Of a stretch of DNA of 38,190 nt, positions 23,546-32,914 are shown one piece after another (position 1 is the stretch's first letter; each line of letters opens with the position of its first letter). The stretch is from contig DATJMX010000056.1 in the NCBI GenBank assembly GCA_035508495.1, forward strand, positions 1 to 38,190, in the 5' to 3' direction. The notes under the pieces were generated by a model. That model made no database searches and had not been told where the DNA came from. It saw nothing but the letters and a program-made list of their open reading frames with translations. The translations under genes and the position numbers were made by a program. The stretch comes from Candidatus Binataceae bacterium. Its GTDB lineage: Bacteria; Desulfobacterota; Binatia; Binatales; Binataceae.

Positions 23546-24528
23546 TCCGATGCCACCGAAGAGAAATCGACGCGCGGATCGACGGCGACCAGCGCAATAT
23601 CCGCGAGTAGATTACCGACGAGGAGGAGCACCGTGCCGATCAGCACCGAGCCCATCACGAGGTAAATATCGAGCGAGCGCACCGCGTTGAGCAGCAGGAG
23701 GCCGAGGCCTTGCAGATTCATCACGGCTTCGACGAGTGCGGCGCCGCCGAGCAGATCGCCGAGCGAATATCCGGCCATCGTGACGAAGGGATTCAGCGCA
23801 TTGCGCAGCACGTGCTTGTAAATCACGATTCGCTCGGAGAGTCCCTTGGCGCGCGCCGTGCGGACGAATTCGGAATTCTTGATCTCAAGGATCTGCGAGC
23901 GCATCAGGCGCATCAGGCCAGCCATCCCCGAAACGCCGAGCACGAACACCGGCAATATCAAGTGGTTGATTCGATCGGCGACGCGGTTGACGAAATCGAG
24001 CTGGTCGTAATCGACGGAAAAAGTTCCGCCCGGCGGCAGCCAGGGTTTTCCCAGATGCATCGCGAGGTCGACCATCAGGAAGGCGAGAAAGAAATTGGGA
24101 ATCGACATGCCGAGAAAGGCGAAGAACGAGAGCACGCGATCCCAGATCGAGTTCTGCCGCACCGCGACGATGATTCCGATCGGAACCGCGAGCACCCACG
24201 AAAAGACCATGCTGGCGAGGGCCAGAATCACGGTGTTGAAAGCGCGCGCCGCGATGAGGCTCGTCACGCTCACCCGGTACTGCAGAGAATAGCCGAGGTC
24301 GAGGTGCATCACGCCCCACAGCCATTTCCCATAGCGGACGAGCAGCGGCTTATCGAGTCCGAACTGGACCTGGAGTTGATGGATCACCTCGGGCGTGATC
24401 TTGGGATTCATCTTGAGGTTCGAGACGAAATCGCCCGGCACCAGCGACATGGCGCAGAACGAGATGAACGTGATCCCGAGCATGAGCGGGATCATGTTGA
24501 GCAAGCGGCGGATTAGAAAGCGTGACAT
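23542..24528 (-). CDS. oppB: Peptide ABC transporter permease (OppB type)
   Basis: A 328-residue permease with six helices. The start MSRFLIRRLLNMIPLMLGIT and the FGLDKPLLVRYGKWL segment are typical of the family, as are the EAA loop RTARAKGLSERIVIYKHVLR and the GxLLGGAALVEAVMNLQGLG motif. It partners OppC to form the pore. The gene begins 28 bp after the binding-protein stop codon. Confidence 0.94.
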   Translation of the reverse strand: MSRFLIRRLLNMIPLMLGITFISFCAMSLVPGDFVSNLKMNPKITPEVIHQLQVQFGLDKPLLVRYGKWLWGVMHLDLGYSLQYRVSVTSLIAARAFNTVILALASMVFSWVLAVPIGIIVAVRQNSIWDRVLSFFAFLGMSIPNFFLAFLMVDLAMHLGKPWLPPGGTFSVDYDQLDFVNRVADRINHLILPVFVLGVSGMAGLMRLMRSQILEIKNSEFVRTARAKGLSERIVIYKHVLRNALNPFVTMAGYSLGDLLGGAALVEAVMNLQGLGLLLLNAVRSLDIYLVMGSVLIGTVLLLVGNLLADIALVAVDPRVDFSSVASE

Positions 24529-24556
24529 ATGGTCAGGTTCAATCGCGCATGCGCCG

Positions 24557-26284
24557 CTAATTGGTTTTGAACTCCATCCATTCCGGCTTATAAAGGCCCC
24601 ATATTTTTGGCTGAAAGTTTTCGAGCGTATCAGTCCAGGTCACGTAGTCGGTGCGCCGGACCGTCTCGATGAAGGCCAATTGGTCGTGCAGAATTTGCTG
24701 GATTCGAAAGTAGTAGGGCGGCCGCTTGAGCGGATCCATTTCGGATGAACCTTCGCTCATCAGCTGGTCGATTTCCGCTTCCCAGGGAGTCGCCGGGGTC
24801 TTCTGATTCGGATGCCACAAATGAAGATTGCCGGAAGACAGATAGACATTCGAGCCGTCGTTGGGCTCGATGCCACCAGTCAGTCCCATCAGCATGCAGT
24901 CCCAGTCGAAACTCGAATCGAGTTTTTCGACCAGCGTCGTGAATTCCAGCGGGCGGTAATTCACCTTGAAGCCGATCTTCGGATCTTCAAGATCCTGTTT
25001 GAAGATGACGCACAACTGTTCGGTGTCGGGCGATCCCGAGGCCGCATTCAGGTTGAACTCGATCCGATTGCCTTTCGGATCGACGCGATGCCCGTTGACC
25101 ATGTGATAGCCCGCGGCCTCGAGCAGTTGCTGCGCGAGCGCGGGATCGTAGTCGTAGTCTTTCAGATTGGGATTGTAGAAGAGTTTGTCCGCAGGCGAGA
25201 AGGCGGAGACCCCGGGCACGGCGAGACCATGATAGACGAGCGTGATCATCGCCTGCTTATCGACTAGATGCGCGACGGCTTTCAGAAAGTTTAGATCGGT
25301 GAACCAGTTCAACCTGGGGTCGGTAACGCCATTCTTGACGAAATGCCGAGGATTGCGATTGAAGCAAAAGAATCGATCTCCCGTATCAATTCCGATTTCA
25401 GCGATTTGTGACTTCAGGCGCCCCTTCTTGATGCGGTCCTTCACGTCAAAGACTTCCTCAGGCCGCGGCGAGTAGATGTCGAGGTAGCCGAACAGGTATC
25501 GCAGATAGGTCGCGTTCGCGTCCGTGATAATCTGCCGCACTTTGCCATGCAGGCGCGGCAATTGGCCGCCGTGCTCGTCTTTCATCCAGTAGTCATCGTT
25601 GCGGTCCATGCGCACGTACTGACCCTGCACGTAACGGGTGAGCTTGAACGGACCGTTGCCGACGATCTTGTCAGGGGCGGTGTTGATACTCCAGGTGTGA
25701 TTGAAGTTGCCGCTGGTGTAAGCCTCTTCGAGCAGATGTGCCGGGACCAGCTGCATCCCAATCGAATAGAGGAGCGGCGCAAACGGCCGCGGCAGATGCA
25801 TCACAACGGTGTAATCGTCGGGCGCCTCGGCCACGATCGGTTTGCCATCGACCATCATGCCGAAGCGGCTGCTGTTAGGAATCTTCGGATCGTAGATCAG
25901 CTTCATCGTGAACAGGACATCGCGCGCGGTCACGGGCTGGCCGTCGAACCATCGCACGTCGTGCCGCAGATGAAACGTGATCGATTTCTGGTCCGGCGCG
26001 ATTTCCCATCTCTCGGCGATTCCCGGCTCGGGCAGCGTGGTCACCGGATCGATTCGGATGAGGCTGTCGAAAACGTCGCCCAGAACGTCACTCGAAACGG
26101 CGTCAGTCACGAGAATCGGATTGAAGGTCTGCGGATCGCTGCCAATCGAGGTGTAGAGGATCTGTTGTTGCTGATGATTATTATGCGGCCGGTTGACGTT
26201 GCATCCGGCGAAAATCCAGAGCGACACCGCCGCGACAATCAAAGCTATAGCCGGCGGCCGGACTGGTGCCCGTTCAGTTTTCAT
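24557..26284 (-). CDS. Peptide ABC transporter substrate-binding lipoprotein
   Basis: A family 5 solute-binding protein of 575 residues. The signal peptide ends with a lipobox-like FAGC (Cys28), so it should be lipid-anchored in the periplasm. The fold signatures are DVFDSLIRIDP, PGIAERWEI, RHDVRWFDGQPVTARDV and the later NGPFKLTRYV. The frame begins with TTG at 26296, but the ATG at 26284 fits with AGG just upstream. This start lies within the 3' end of the DUF4292-like gene (11 bp overlap). The substrate may be a peptide, but this family also binds nickel, opines, and cell-wall fragments. Confidence 0.9.
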   Translation of the reverse strand: MKTERAPVRPPAIALIVAAVSLWIFAGCNVNRPHNNHQQQQILYTSIGSDPQTFNPILVTDAVSSDVLGDVFDSLIRIDPVTTLPEPGIAERWEIAPDQKSITFHLRHDVRWFDGQPVTARDVLFTMKLIYDPKIPNSSRFGMMVDGKPIVAEAPDDYTVVMHLPRPFAPLLYSIGMQLVPAHLLEEAYTSGNFNHTWSINTAPDKIVGNGPFKLTRYVQGQYVRMDRNDDYWMKDEHGGQLPRLHGKVRQIITDANATYLRYLFGYLDIYSPRPEEVFDVKDRIKKGRLKSQIAEIGIDTGDRFFCFNRNPRHFVKNGVTDPRLNWFTDLNFLKAVAHLVDKQAMITLVYHGLAVPGVSAFSPADKLFYNPNLKDYDYDPALAQQLLEAAGYHMVNGHRVDPKGNRIEFNLNAASGSPDTEQLCVIFKQDLEDPKIGFKVNYRPLEFTTLVEKLDSSFDWDCMLMGLTGGIEPNDGSNVYLSSGNLHLWHPNQKTPATPWEAEIDQLMSEGSSEMDPLKRPPYYFRIQQILHDQLAFIETVRRTDYVTWTDTLENFQPKIWGLYKPEWMEFKTN

Positions 26285-27149
26285 CACCTGGATCAAGCGG
26301 CGCCGAGAACCTGATTTGCGTCACGGTCGCGCCCGGCGCGGGCGTCAGGACAAAAGTCGACACCGGCACCTGCCCATTGATGATTGGACGGCGGTAGTGG
26401 AACGATACTTCACTTTGCGCGGCCGGAAACTGCGCATCGACGCGGTAGGGAAACTGGATCCCGCCGATATCGTGATATTCGCTGTAATCGACGCGGTAGC
26501 GAATCGTGCCGCTGGCCTCGGTCACGCGCACCATCGTCAGATTGCGATCTTCGAAGCCCAGGTCGCGTGTTGAGCCGTCGTAATCGGGATATGACAACAC
26601 GGTCATGTCGCCTTCGCTGGTCAGCCGGGTCGAGGGCTGGGTAAGATCGAAGTCCGACGGGGCAAGACCGAGCAGCAAATTGACCGCGTCGCGCGGCATC
26701 ATCGGGATTCGCAGGTACTTGTCGAGCGTATCGGCGCTGGCCTCGCCGCGCATGAAGCGATTGTGCGAGGGATCGAAGATCTGCAAGTCGGAGCCGCGGG
26801 TCGCGAGGATCAGAGCCACCCCGAACGGCGAGCGCGCCTCGACCTTGAGGTTATCCGGGCGCAGGACGGTGATCTCCTCGTGGGCCTTGAGGTGTTGCGC
26901 GCCGGCGGTGTAGGACATCACCGCGTCGGTCTCGAGCGCCTCGAGCCCGCGATCGCGCGCGGCTAAACTTTCAGTCAAGTCGAGAGAACGATCCTCGGCG
27001 AAATTCGGAATCGGCTTGGGATTGCTCGGCGGCGCCGCGACCTCGACGCATCCCGCGCACGCGAGCATCCACAGAACAGCTGCACCAAAAGCGATCCTGA
27101 GGCCCCCGTGTCGTGGCGGGTGTACCTCAGTGGCTCGCGTTGGAGGCAT
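26274..27149 (-). CDS. DUF4292/LolB-like outer-membrane lipoprotein
   Basis: A 291-residue protein with a hydrophobic N-terminus ending in a lipobox-like CAGC (Cys34, or alternatively the LAC at 29-31). The body has the beta-rich pattern of the LolB/LolA superfamily, with LRPDNLKVEARSPFG, FDPSHNRFMRGEAS and a C-terminal IGGIQFPYRV segment resembling DUF4292. LolB-like proteins receive lipoproteins or lipids at the outer membrane, but function here is inferred. The start overlaps the TPR gene's end by 23 bp, and its own 3' end overlaps the binding-protein gene by 11 bp, so the three are strongly coupled. Confidence 0.7.
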   Translation of the reverse strand: MPPTRATEVHPPRHGGLRIAFGAAVLWMLACAGCVEVAAPPSNPKPIPNFAEDRSLDLTESLAARDRGLEALETDAVMSYTAGAQHLKAHEEITVLRPDNLKVEARSPFGVALILATRGSDLQIFDPSHNRFMRGEASADTLDKYLRIPMMPRDAVNLLLGLAPSDFDLTQPSTRLTSEGDMTVLSYPDYDGSTRDLGFEDRNLTMVRVTEASGTIRYRVDYSEYHDIGGIQFPYRVDAQFPAAQSEVSFHYRRPIINGQVPVSTFVLTPAPGATVTQIRFSAPLDPGDEN

Positions 27150-28896
27150 TCTCGAGAACCTGCAGCTTGTCCTTCAGGCGCGAAATCTGGGCCGGGTCAG
27201 TCGATTTCTTCAGCGCGTCCTGGTACTCGTGCGTCGCGTCCTTGAGCTTGCCGACTTTTTTGTAGGCGTCGCCGAGATGCTCGGTGATGGTAGGATCCTC
27301 GCCGGTCAGGTTGACTGCGCGCTCGAGCTGCTCGACGGCCTTGGGATAGTCGCCCTTCTGATAATAGACCCAGCCGAGGCTGTCGACGTAGAAGCCATCC
27401 TCGGGCTCGATATCGAGCGCACGCTTGATAAGCTTCTCGGCCTCGTCGAGATTCGTACCCTGCTCGGCGTAGGTATAGCCGAGATAATTGAGGGCCTGCG
27501 CGTTCTTGGGATTGAGCTCGATCGCTTTCTTCATTTCATCGACGCCGGCCTCGCGCTGCTTGTTCGAGTCGAGCAGCGCGCCGAGCGTGAAATGGAATTT
27601 GTCGTTCTTGGGATCGAGCTTGATCATCTTGTTCGCGAGGTCGATCGCGGTCGTGTACTGCTTCTTCTCCTGGTACACGCCGACCATGAAGCCCATGATT
27701 TCGGTGTCGTCGGGCTTCTTGGCGAGCGCGGCCTGCAGCGCTGCAAGAGCCGGGTCGTACTTGCTCTGCTTGTCGTAGAGGTAAGCGAGCTGCACGCGCG
27801 ACTCGACGTACTGATCGCTCGAGTCGGGGATCTTGTTGAATTCGGTGATCGCCTTGTCGTTCTCGTCGAGCTCGCTGTACACCGTGCCGAGGTAGTACAT
27901 GACGCGGTAGTTGTTCGGCTGCGCGCCGAGAACGAGGTTGAACTCGGTGGCGGCCTGCTCGTATTCCTGGCGCTCGAAGTAGAGCAGTCCGATCTTGGTG
28001 CGGGTGTCGGCGGGATCGGCCTCGACCTCTTCGAGCTTCTTGAGCTCATCGAGGGCCTGATCGTACTTCTTCTGACCGACGTAAATTTCGGCGAGGCGCT
28101 TGCGCACCAGCTCGTTGTTGGGATTGACCTTCTTGATTTTCTCGTAGTAGCCGATTGCGTCCTGCGGCCGTCCCTGAAGCTCGCGCAAAAGAGCGAAGTC
28201 GAGCAGCACCAGCTCCGACTGCTCGTTAAGCTCGAGCGCCTTGGTGTAATACTTCTCGGCCTCGGGATAATTCTTGGCCGCGACCTCGACTTTGCCGGCG
28301 TAGTAGTAGCCGAGGAAGTAAGTCGGGTCGAGCTTGATCAGATCCTGGAAGGTCTTCTCGGCGTCGGGATAGTCGCCGCGCTTGGCGTAAATCGTGCCGA
28401 GATAGAGATAGGCTTCCTGATTCTTCGGATCGATTTTGATCGCGCGCTTATAATCCTGCTCGGCCGAGCTGTTGTCGCCGAGCGCCGAGCTGATGCCGGC
28501 CGCCAGCAACAGCGCCTCGGTCGAATTGGGATCGAGCTTGAGCGCGGCGTTGCACTGTTCGAGCGCGTCCTTCAACTGGCCGTCGCGAACATAAAGCGTC
28601 GCGAGCCTAACGCGCAGAGCGGGATTGTTCGGGTCGTATTGGACCGCCTCGGCGAAGCCCTTGAGCGCCTCTTCCCGATTACCCTCGTTGATCGCCACTT
28701 CGGCGCGCAAGAACGCGCCCATCGCACGCGCATCGGGAGGAATCTCAACCGCGGGACCACCGCCAAAGGGATTGTCACCCGAGGCACTGACGGTCCTGAG
28801 CGGCTCAGATGCGCTGTTGCTGACCCAGGAACATCCGAGTAACGCGACCGACGCGACCAGAAGCGCGAGGACCGCGCATTTGCCGGAAAATCTCAT
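27127..28896 (-). CDS. TPR-repeat lipoprotein
   Basis: A 589-residue protein with a signal peptide and lipobox LLGC (Cys22), followed by about fourteen tetratricopeptide repeats from residue 55 to 575. Repeats with the LGxxYxxxGxxxEAxxxxxxAL pattern are clearest at 455-545. TPR superhelices act as protein-protein scaffolds; this one would face the periplasm. The TPR-lipoprotein plus LolB-like gene order is common in deltaproteobacteria-like genomes. As first gene of the operon it has a promoter just upstream. A 608-residue open frame on the other strand is its codon-bias shadow. Confidence 0.9.
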   Translation of the reverse strand: MRFSGKCAVLALLVASVALLGCSWVSNSASEPLRTVSASGDNPFGGGPAVEIPPDARAMGAFLRAEVAINEGNREEALKGFAEAVQYDPNNPALRVRLATLYVRDGQLKDALEQCNAALKLDPNSTEALLLAAGISSALGDNSSAEQDYKRAIKIDPKNQEAYLYLGTIYAKRGDYPDAEKTFQDLIKLDPTYFLGYYYAGKVEVAAKNYPEAEKYYTKALELNEQSELVLLDFALLRELQGRPQDAIGYYEKIKKVNPNNELVRKRLAEIYVGQKKYDQALDELKKLEEVEADPADTRTKIGLLYFERQEYEQAATEFNLVLGAQPNNYRVMYYLGTVYSELDENDKAITEFNKIPDSSDQYVESRVQLAYLYDKQSKYDPALAALQAALAKKPDDTEIMGFMVGVYQEKKQYTTAIDLANKMIKLDPKNDKFHFTLGALLDSNKQREAGVDEMKKAIELNPKNAQALNYLGYTYAEQGTNLDEAEKLIKRALDIEPEDGFYVDSLGWVYYQKGDYPKAVEQLERAVNLTGEDPTITEHLGDAYKKVGKLKDATHEYQDALKKSTDPAQISRLKDKLQVLENASNASH

Positions 28897-28935
28897 AGTT
28901 TAATTCGTGTGGAACTGCGAAATGGCCCTCGTTTA

Positions 28936-28964
28936 GAGCTAACACCGCCCCTCAACAGGGTCAA
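28936..28964 (-). promoter_or_regulatory. Putative sigma-70 promoter of the TPR-Opp operon
   Basis: On the minus strand TTGACC (28964-28959), 17-bp spacer and TAGCTC (28941-28936), about 40 bp before the TPR start codon. The -10 match is partial. Confidence 0.4.
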
Positions 28965-29126
28965 CGCGATTGCCGTTTCGGCCTCTCTGCGGCCACCCAA
29001 CCTCTTATCTCGCCTCATAATATAACGAATGCATGGGACATCGCGATGGTGTCTTTGCGCGTGCTCGCGCGGATCACGCTTGCGATCACAATGTTCGTCC
29101 GTTAGAGCGATGGCCGGAGCTTTGCG

Positions 29127-30503
29127 TTGCCCCGCCATACGAATCCAGGCGTCATTGAAGATGACGATACAGCGCGACCCAAGGTTGCGGCCCGCACCAC
29201 GCGCAAGCTCTCGCTGCTGCCGCTGATCGCGGTGATCTATCTGGTCGTGAGCGGAGGCGCTTACGGCCTCGAGGACGCCGTTCGCCTGGCGGGCCCGCGT
29301 CTGACGCTGCTGCTTTGCATCGTGGTGCCGCTCACGCTCAGCTTGCCAACCGCGCTGATGGCGGCGGAGCTGACCGCGCTGATGCCGGTCGAGGGTGGCT
29401 TCTATTTTTGGGTGAAGGAAGCGCTCGGGCCGTTCGCCGGCTTCGCCGAAGCGTACCTGACAATCCTGTACACGGCGGTCGATATGGCGATTTACCCGGT
29501 TTTGTTCGCCGCCTACCTGTCCTTTCTGATCCCCGTCGGCGGGCCGGCGCAGATTGTAGTTGGGGTCGCGATGATCTGGCTCGCCGGGTTGATGAACATC
29601 CTCGGCGTGCGGCCCGTCGGGTTCGTCTCGGTCATGCTGACGATCTTGCTGCTGTCGCCCTTCGTGGCGATGGTCGTGCTCGGGGTTCCGCGGCTCGTCC
29701 ATTTTGCGATGCCACAGCAGCCGCTCTTCGGCGCCGATCCGCTGGGCGCGCTGGGTGCGGGATTGACGGTCGTGATCTGGAATTTCGGCGGATGGGAAAA
29801 TGTCAGCGTGGTCGCCGCCGAGATCGACGATCCGCGCCGCAACTACCTGCGCGCCGTGATGACTGCCCTGCCGATCATCGTGCTCGGCTATGTCCTACCG
29901 CTCGCGGTATGCGTATCCGGCACCAACGCAACGGCCTCGTGGCAAACAGGATGGTTCTCGCACGAGGGTCATCGGATCGGCGGGCCGGTACTCGGCGGCG
30001 CGCTCGCGGTCGGCGGCGCCGTCATGTCGTTTGCGGTGTTCGAGGCGGCGCTGCTGTGGGTATCGCGGATGCCGTTTGTGCTGGCGCGCGAGGGCTACCT
30101 GCCCACGCCGCTGACGGAGTTGTGGACCGCGACCGAGACGCCCGGCAAATCGATTCTGCTCTGCTGCGTGATCTTCACGCTGCTCATCCCGCTGGGCTTC
30201 GTCGCGCTGGTGGTGCTCGACGTTTTCTTCTACATGGCTGCGCTCGTGCTCGAGATGATCGCGCTGGTGCGATTACGGAAGCTGCAACCCTCGAATCGGC
30301 GCAGCGGCTTCGTCGTAGGCGGCGGAGCGATTGGCGTCGCGCTCACGGTCGCCTTGCCGGTGCTCACGTGGCTCGCGACTTTTGGCCTGGCGATATCGAC
30401 GGGGACCGGTAGCCGCGACTTTATAATCGCAATCGCGCTCGCCGCCACGGTTTGGCCCGCTTATGCGATGAGCCGCACCCGCTTCGGCGGCCCGCCGATC
30501 TAA
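29127..30503 (+). CDS. APC-family amino-acid permease
   Basis: A 458-residue transporter of the amino acid-polyamine-organocation superfamily, with about 12 membrane segments. The first helix carries the unwound-helix glycine motif SGGAYGLED, and EGGFYFWVKEALG is a further family signature. Substrate unknown; amino acids or polyamines. The start is TTG at 29127: an in-frame stop lies at 29103 and no in-frame ATG precedes the first helix. GGAG about 8 bp upstream supports it. The 230 bp between it and the divergent TPR gene hold that gene's promoter and nothing else recognised. The gene converges on the LLM gene. Confidence 0.88.
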   Translation: MPRHTNPGVIEDDDTARPKVAARTTRKLSLLPLIAVIYLVVSGGAYGLEDAVRLAGPRLTLLLCIVVPLTLSLPTALMAAELTALMPVEGGFYFWVKEALGPFAGFAEAYLTILYTAVDMAIYPVLFAAYLSFLIPVGGPAQIVVGVAMIWLAGLMNILGVRPVGFVSVMLTILLLSPFVAMVVLGVPRLVHFAMPQQPLFGADPLGALGAGLTVVIWNFGGWENVSVVAAEIDDPRRNYLRAVMTALPIIVLGYVLPLAVCVSGTNATASWQTGWFSHEGHRIGGPVLGGALAVGGAVMSFAVFEAALLWVSRMPFVLAREGYLPTPLTELWTATETPGKSILLCCVIFTLLIPLGFVALVVLDVFFYMAALVLEMIALVRLRKLQPSNRRSGFVVGGGAIGVALTVALPVLTWLATFGLAISTGTGSRDFIIAIALAATVWPAYAMSRTRFGGPPI

Positions 30504-30507
30504 ATCG

Positions 30508-31566
30508 TCAAGACACCGGCTTCAACTGCGGCGCGACTTCGCGGGCGAACAGCTCCATCGAGCTGCGGCTGCGTTCGGGCGCGAGGCCGGGCAGATTCAT
30601 CGCGAGCACCAAGTCCGTCGTGCGCACCTGCTTGAATGACTGGTTGAGCTTGGCGGCGACCTCGTTTGGATTTCCGATCAAAAGCGGGAACATCACCTGC
30701 GCGTCGCGAAGTTTCGCCGGCTCCGGCAGCGCCGGCATATTCGCGCCGAGATAGTCGCCCGATTCCGCGAGCCATCGGCTGTACCACATGATCATGTAAT
30801 GCAGATGCTCCTGGCAGTGCGCCCACGCTTCGTCGGTAGTGCGCGCGATGTATGTGAAGTGGAGCTGCGCGGCCTTGAAATCCTTCGGATTGCGTCCCGC
30901 CTTTTTAAGCGAGGCGTCGTAGGTCTGTTGTGCCACGGGATTCGCGAGGCCCATGAAATGGCATCCCATGCGGCCGGCGCGCTCGATGGCCTTGGGAGCG
31001 CCCGCGCCGATCCAGAGCGGGGGATGGGGTGACTGCACGGGGCGCGGCATCAGACGGATGTTCTTCACGTTGTAGTGGCGGCCCTCGAAAGAGAAATCGT
31101 CCTTGGTCCACGCGCCGCGGATAACCTCGATGCCCTCTTCGAGCCGAGCTGCGCGAGTTTTGCGATCGATTCCATAAGCAGCGAACTCACCCGGCGCATA
31201 TCCCTGTCCGACGCCCAGGTCGAAGCGGCCATTGGAGATGATATCGACCGTGGCGGCGTCCTCGGCAACGCGGACCGCATTGTGCAGCGGCAGCAATACG
31301 AGGTACGTCCCGATTCGAATCCGTTTCGTGATAGCCGCGATTGCCGATGCGATCGGCAGGATCGCGGGCGAGTAACCGTCCTCGGCAAAATGATGCTCGG
31401 TCAGCCAAATCTCGTTGAATCCGAGCTCTTCAGCGACGCGCGTCTGCTCAAGCTGCTCGGCGTAAAACTGAGCAAAGGGCCGCCGCCACTGGGGTGGATT
31501 TCGAAACGGAAAAAGAAGCCCAACGTTCAAATCACAAAGACGCTTCACTTCGCTCCGCTCGTGCAT
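30508..31566 (-). CDS. LLM-class flavin-dependent oxidoreductase
   Basis: A 352-residue luciferase-like monooxygenase. The TIM-barrel core has the ELGFNEIWLTEHHF motif near residues 47-60, the GRFDLGVGQGYAPGEF phosphate-binding loop and the RPVQSPHPPLWIGAGAP segment. Such enzymes oxidise substrates such as alkanes, sulfonates or nitro/aromatic compounds with FMNH2 or F420H2; which cofactor cannot be told from this. The ATG at 31566 is taken; a start within the next 40 bp is possible. The gene stands at the end of a leftward series. Confidence 0.92.
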   Translation of the reverse strand: MHERSEVKRLCDLNVGLLFPFRNPPQWRRPFAQFYAEQLEQTRVAEELGFNEIWLTEHHFAEDGYSPAILPIASAIAAITKRIRIGTYLVLLPLHNAVRVAEDAATVDIISNGRFDLGVGQGYAPGEFAAYGIDRKTRAARLEEGIEVIRGAWTKDDFSFEGRHYNVKNIRLMPRPVQSPHPPLWIGAGAPKAIERAGRMGCHFMGLANPVAQQTYDASLKKAGRNPKDFKAAQLHFTYIARTTDEAWAHCQEHLHYMIMWYSRWLAESGDYLGANMPALPEPAKLRDAQVMFPLLIGNPNEVAAKLNQSFKQVRTTDLVLAMNLPGLAPERSRSSMELFAREVAPQLKPVS

Positions 31567-31655
31567 ACTCCAAAGCCTCCATGGCCTGAAAACGCCGATC
31601 CGCCGGTGAGAGTTGTGGAACGGTAGATATCCAAAACAAACCCTATCCGTCCATA

Positions 31656-31675
31656 TCCCTGGTCAGGGGGAGGGA
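31656..31675 (-). repeat. Palindromic intergenic repeat, family A copy 3 (degenerate)
   Basis: Core CCCTGGTCAGGG at 31657-31668 is the reverse complement of the centre of the repeat at 12293-12314; the outer arms have diverged. The 366-bp gap 31567-31932 holds this copy, copy 2 and no gene. Confidence 0.5.
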
Positions 31676-31820
31676 TTCAGAATGGCGATGCGGAATGAAT
31701 TGAAGCTAGGCGGGGGCCGTCGAAGGCGAGCCGTTTTGGTGGAGAACAGTCTACACTGCGGACTGATGGCAAACCGCACGAATCGTGATTTTCGCGACAA
31801 AAAGTAAAGAATACCAGGCG

Positions 31821-31873
31821 ACCCTCACCCGGCAGCGCGATGCGCGCCGACCTCTCCATGCTCAGGGAGAGGG
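31821..31873 (-). repeat. Palindromic intergenic repeat, family A copy 2
   Basis: The 7-bp arms CCTCTCC (31851-31857) and GGAGAGG (31866-31872) flank the loop. The minus-strand reading 31872-31846 matches 25 of 27 bases of the copy at 12293-12319. An adjoining CCCTCACCC stretch at 31822-31830 belongs to the same repeat type. It lies 60 bp 3' of the DUF4239 gene. Confidence 0.65.
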
Positions 31874-31932
31874 TTTCAGACGATGCATAACAAAATCGAT
31901 CTGCTGGTTGATTTAGTGGTTGACTTGCGGCT

Positions 31933-32793
31933 TCAGAATCTCGCGTTCCGCACCGGGCTCTCCGACAGTCCGAGCTTTGCGCCCGGGAGCTGGCCTGCTG
32001 ACATCTGGTCGATCGCATTCATGCGCCGCACCGCATATTCGAGCGGGAAAGTGGAGATCGTTTGCGTGCCCTGGTAGGGATGGGCCAGCTCGAGGATGGC
32101 GAGAATGGTGAGGCCGAGCAGACCTGAAAAGACCCCGCACATCAGGGCTTGCGACTTGAACCGTTCGAGTCCGAAGAAATAGCCAAATCCCACCGTGATG
32201 AATAAGCCGACATAAATGACCATCCAGATCATATCGGGAAGATTTTCCGAGTAGTACATATAGCGATTCGCGCGCGCGTCGCTGATCACGGACAATGCGT
32301 CCAAACTCTTGTCCACGAGGAGTTGTTGGTGCGGGTCCGCAGGCGTGTAGTCGGAGACGATCCTCCACAAACCCATCGCGCCGACCATGTCGCGTTTGGT
32401 GAGATAGGTATTGTCCGCCATTTCCGGCCAATCCTTCTCAATGATGCCGCGGGTGTAATCGCGAATTGAGCGTTCCAGAATTCCGCGCGTCGGTTCCTGA
32501 AAACCGGCGCCGAGGCGGTACAGCTCGGTGAGACCGATCGCTTCACGGCGGAGGCTCTCGTCGGCGCGGTCGTAACGTTCCCATGCGGCGACGATCACGA
32601 ACGCCAGGAACAGTCCGTAGAAGGCGCCGACCACTCCAAAAGTGAAACCTGCCACTTCGTGATTCTTCTTGAGTGTTTCGATCGGAACCCACATCCGCAC
32701 CAGGTAAAGACCGACCACACTGGTCGGACAAAAGATGAGCACGACCATGACTAACTGTTGCCAGGTTCCAAGGTAAAGCAAAAAGTCCAACAT
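31933..32793 (-). CDS. DUF4239 family membrane protein
   Basis: A 286-residue protein with two helices near the N-terminus (about 9-30 and 46-68), a soluble loop rich in charged residues, and two helices at about 190-240. The order fits DUF4239 (bestrophin-like) proteins, whose role is unknown. The GFxxGVVGAFYGLFLAFVIVAAW stretch in the second helix is typical. GGAGGAG 7 bp before the ATG at 32793 fixes the start; the frame continues to 32862 without a better one. Preceded by the PHP gene, with about 120 bp between. Confidence 0.8.
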   Translation of the reverse strand: MLDFLLYLGTWQQLVMVVLIFCPTSVVGLYLVRMWVPIETLKKNHEVAGFTFGVVGAFYGLFLAFVIVAAWERYDRADESLRREAIGLTELYRLGAGFQEPTRGILERSIRDYTRGIIEKDWPEMADNTYLTKRDMVGAMGLWRIVSDYTPADPHQQLLVDKSLDALSVISDARANRYMYYSENLPDMIWMVIYVGLFITVGFGYFFGLERFKSQALMCGVFSGLLGLTILAILELAHPYQGTQTISTFPLEYAVRRMNAIDQMSAGQLPGAKLGLSESPVRNARF

Positions 32794-32914
32794 CGTCGAT
32801 CTCCTCCAACGCCCGCGAACGGTCAGGCGCCTGCTGACATTTATGCTACAACTCGACGGCAAACCCCACGAAGCGGCGGTATCGCGCGTAGAAGTGGGTT
32901 CGATGACTGGTGGA

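Noticed and set aside
27016..28842. A 608-codon open frame antisense to the TPR lipoprotein gene
   Set aside because: It is a codon-bias shadow: its Val/Leu/Glu/Ile-rich low-complexity product mirrors the TPR repeats and has no domain, and the TPR frame shows signal peptide and clear repeats.
29315..30412. A 365-codon second plus-strand frame within the APC permease gene
   Set aside because: Arg-rich frame-shifted shadow without hydrophobic helices; the permease frame has 12 of them.
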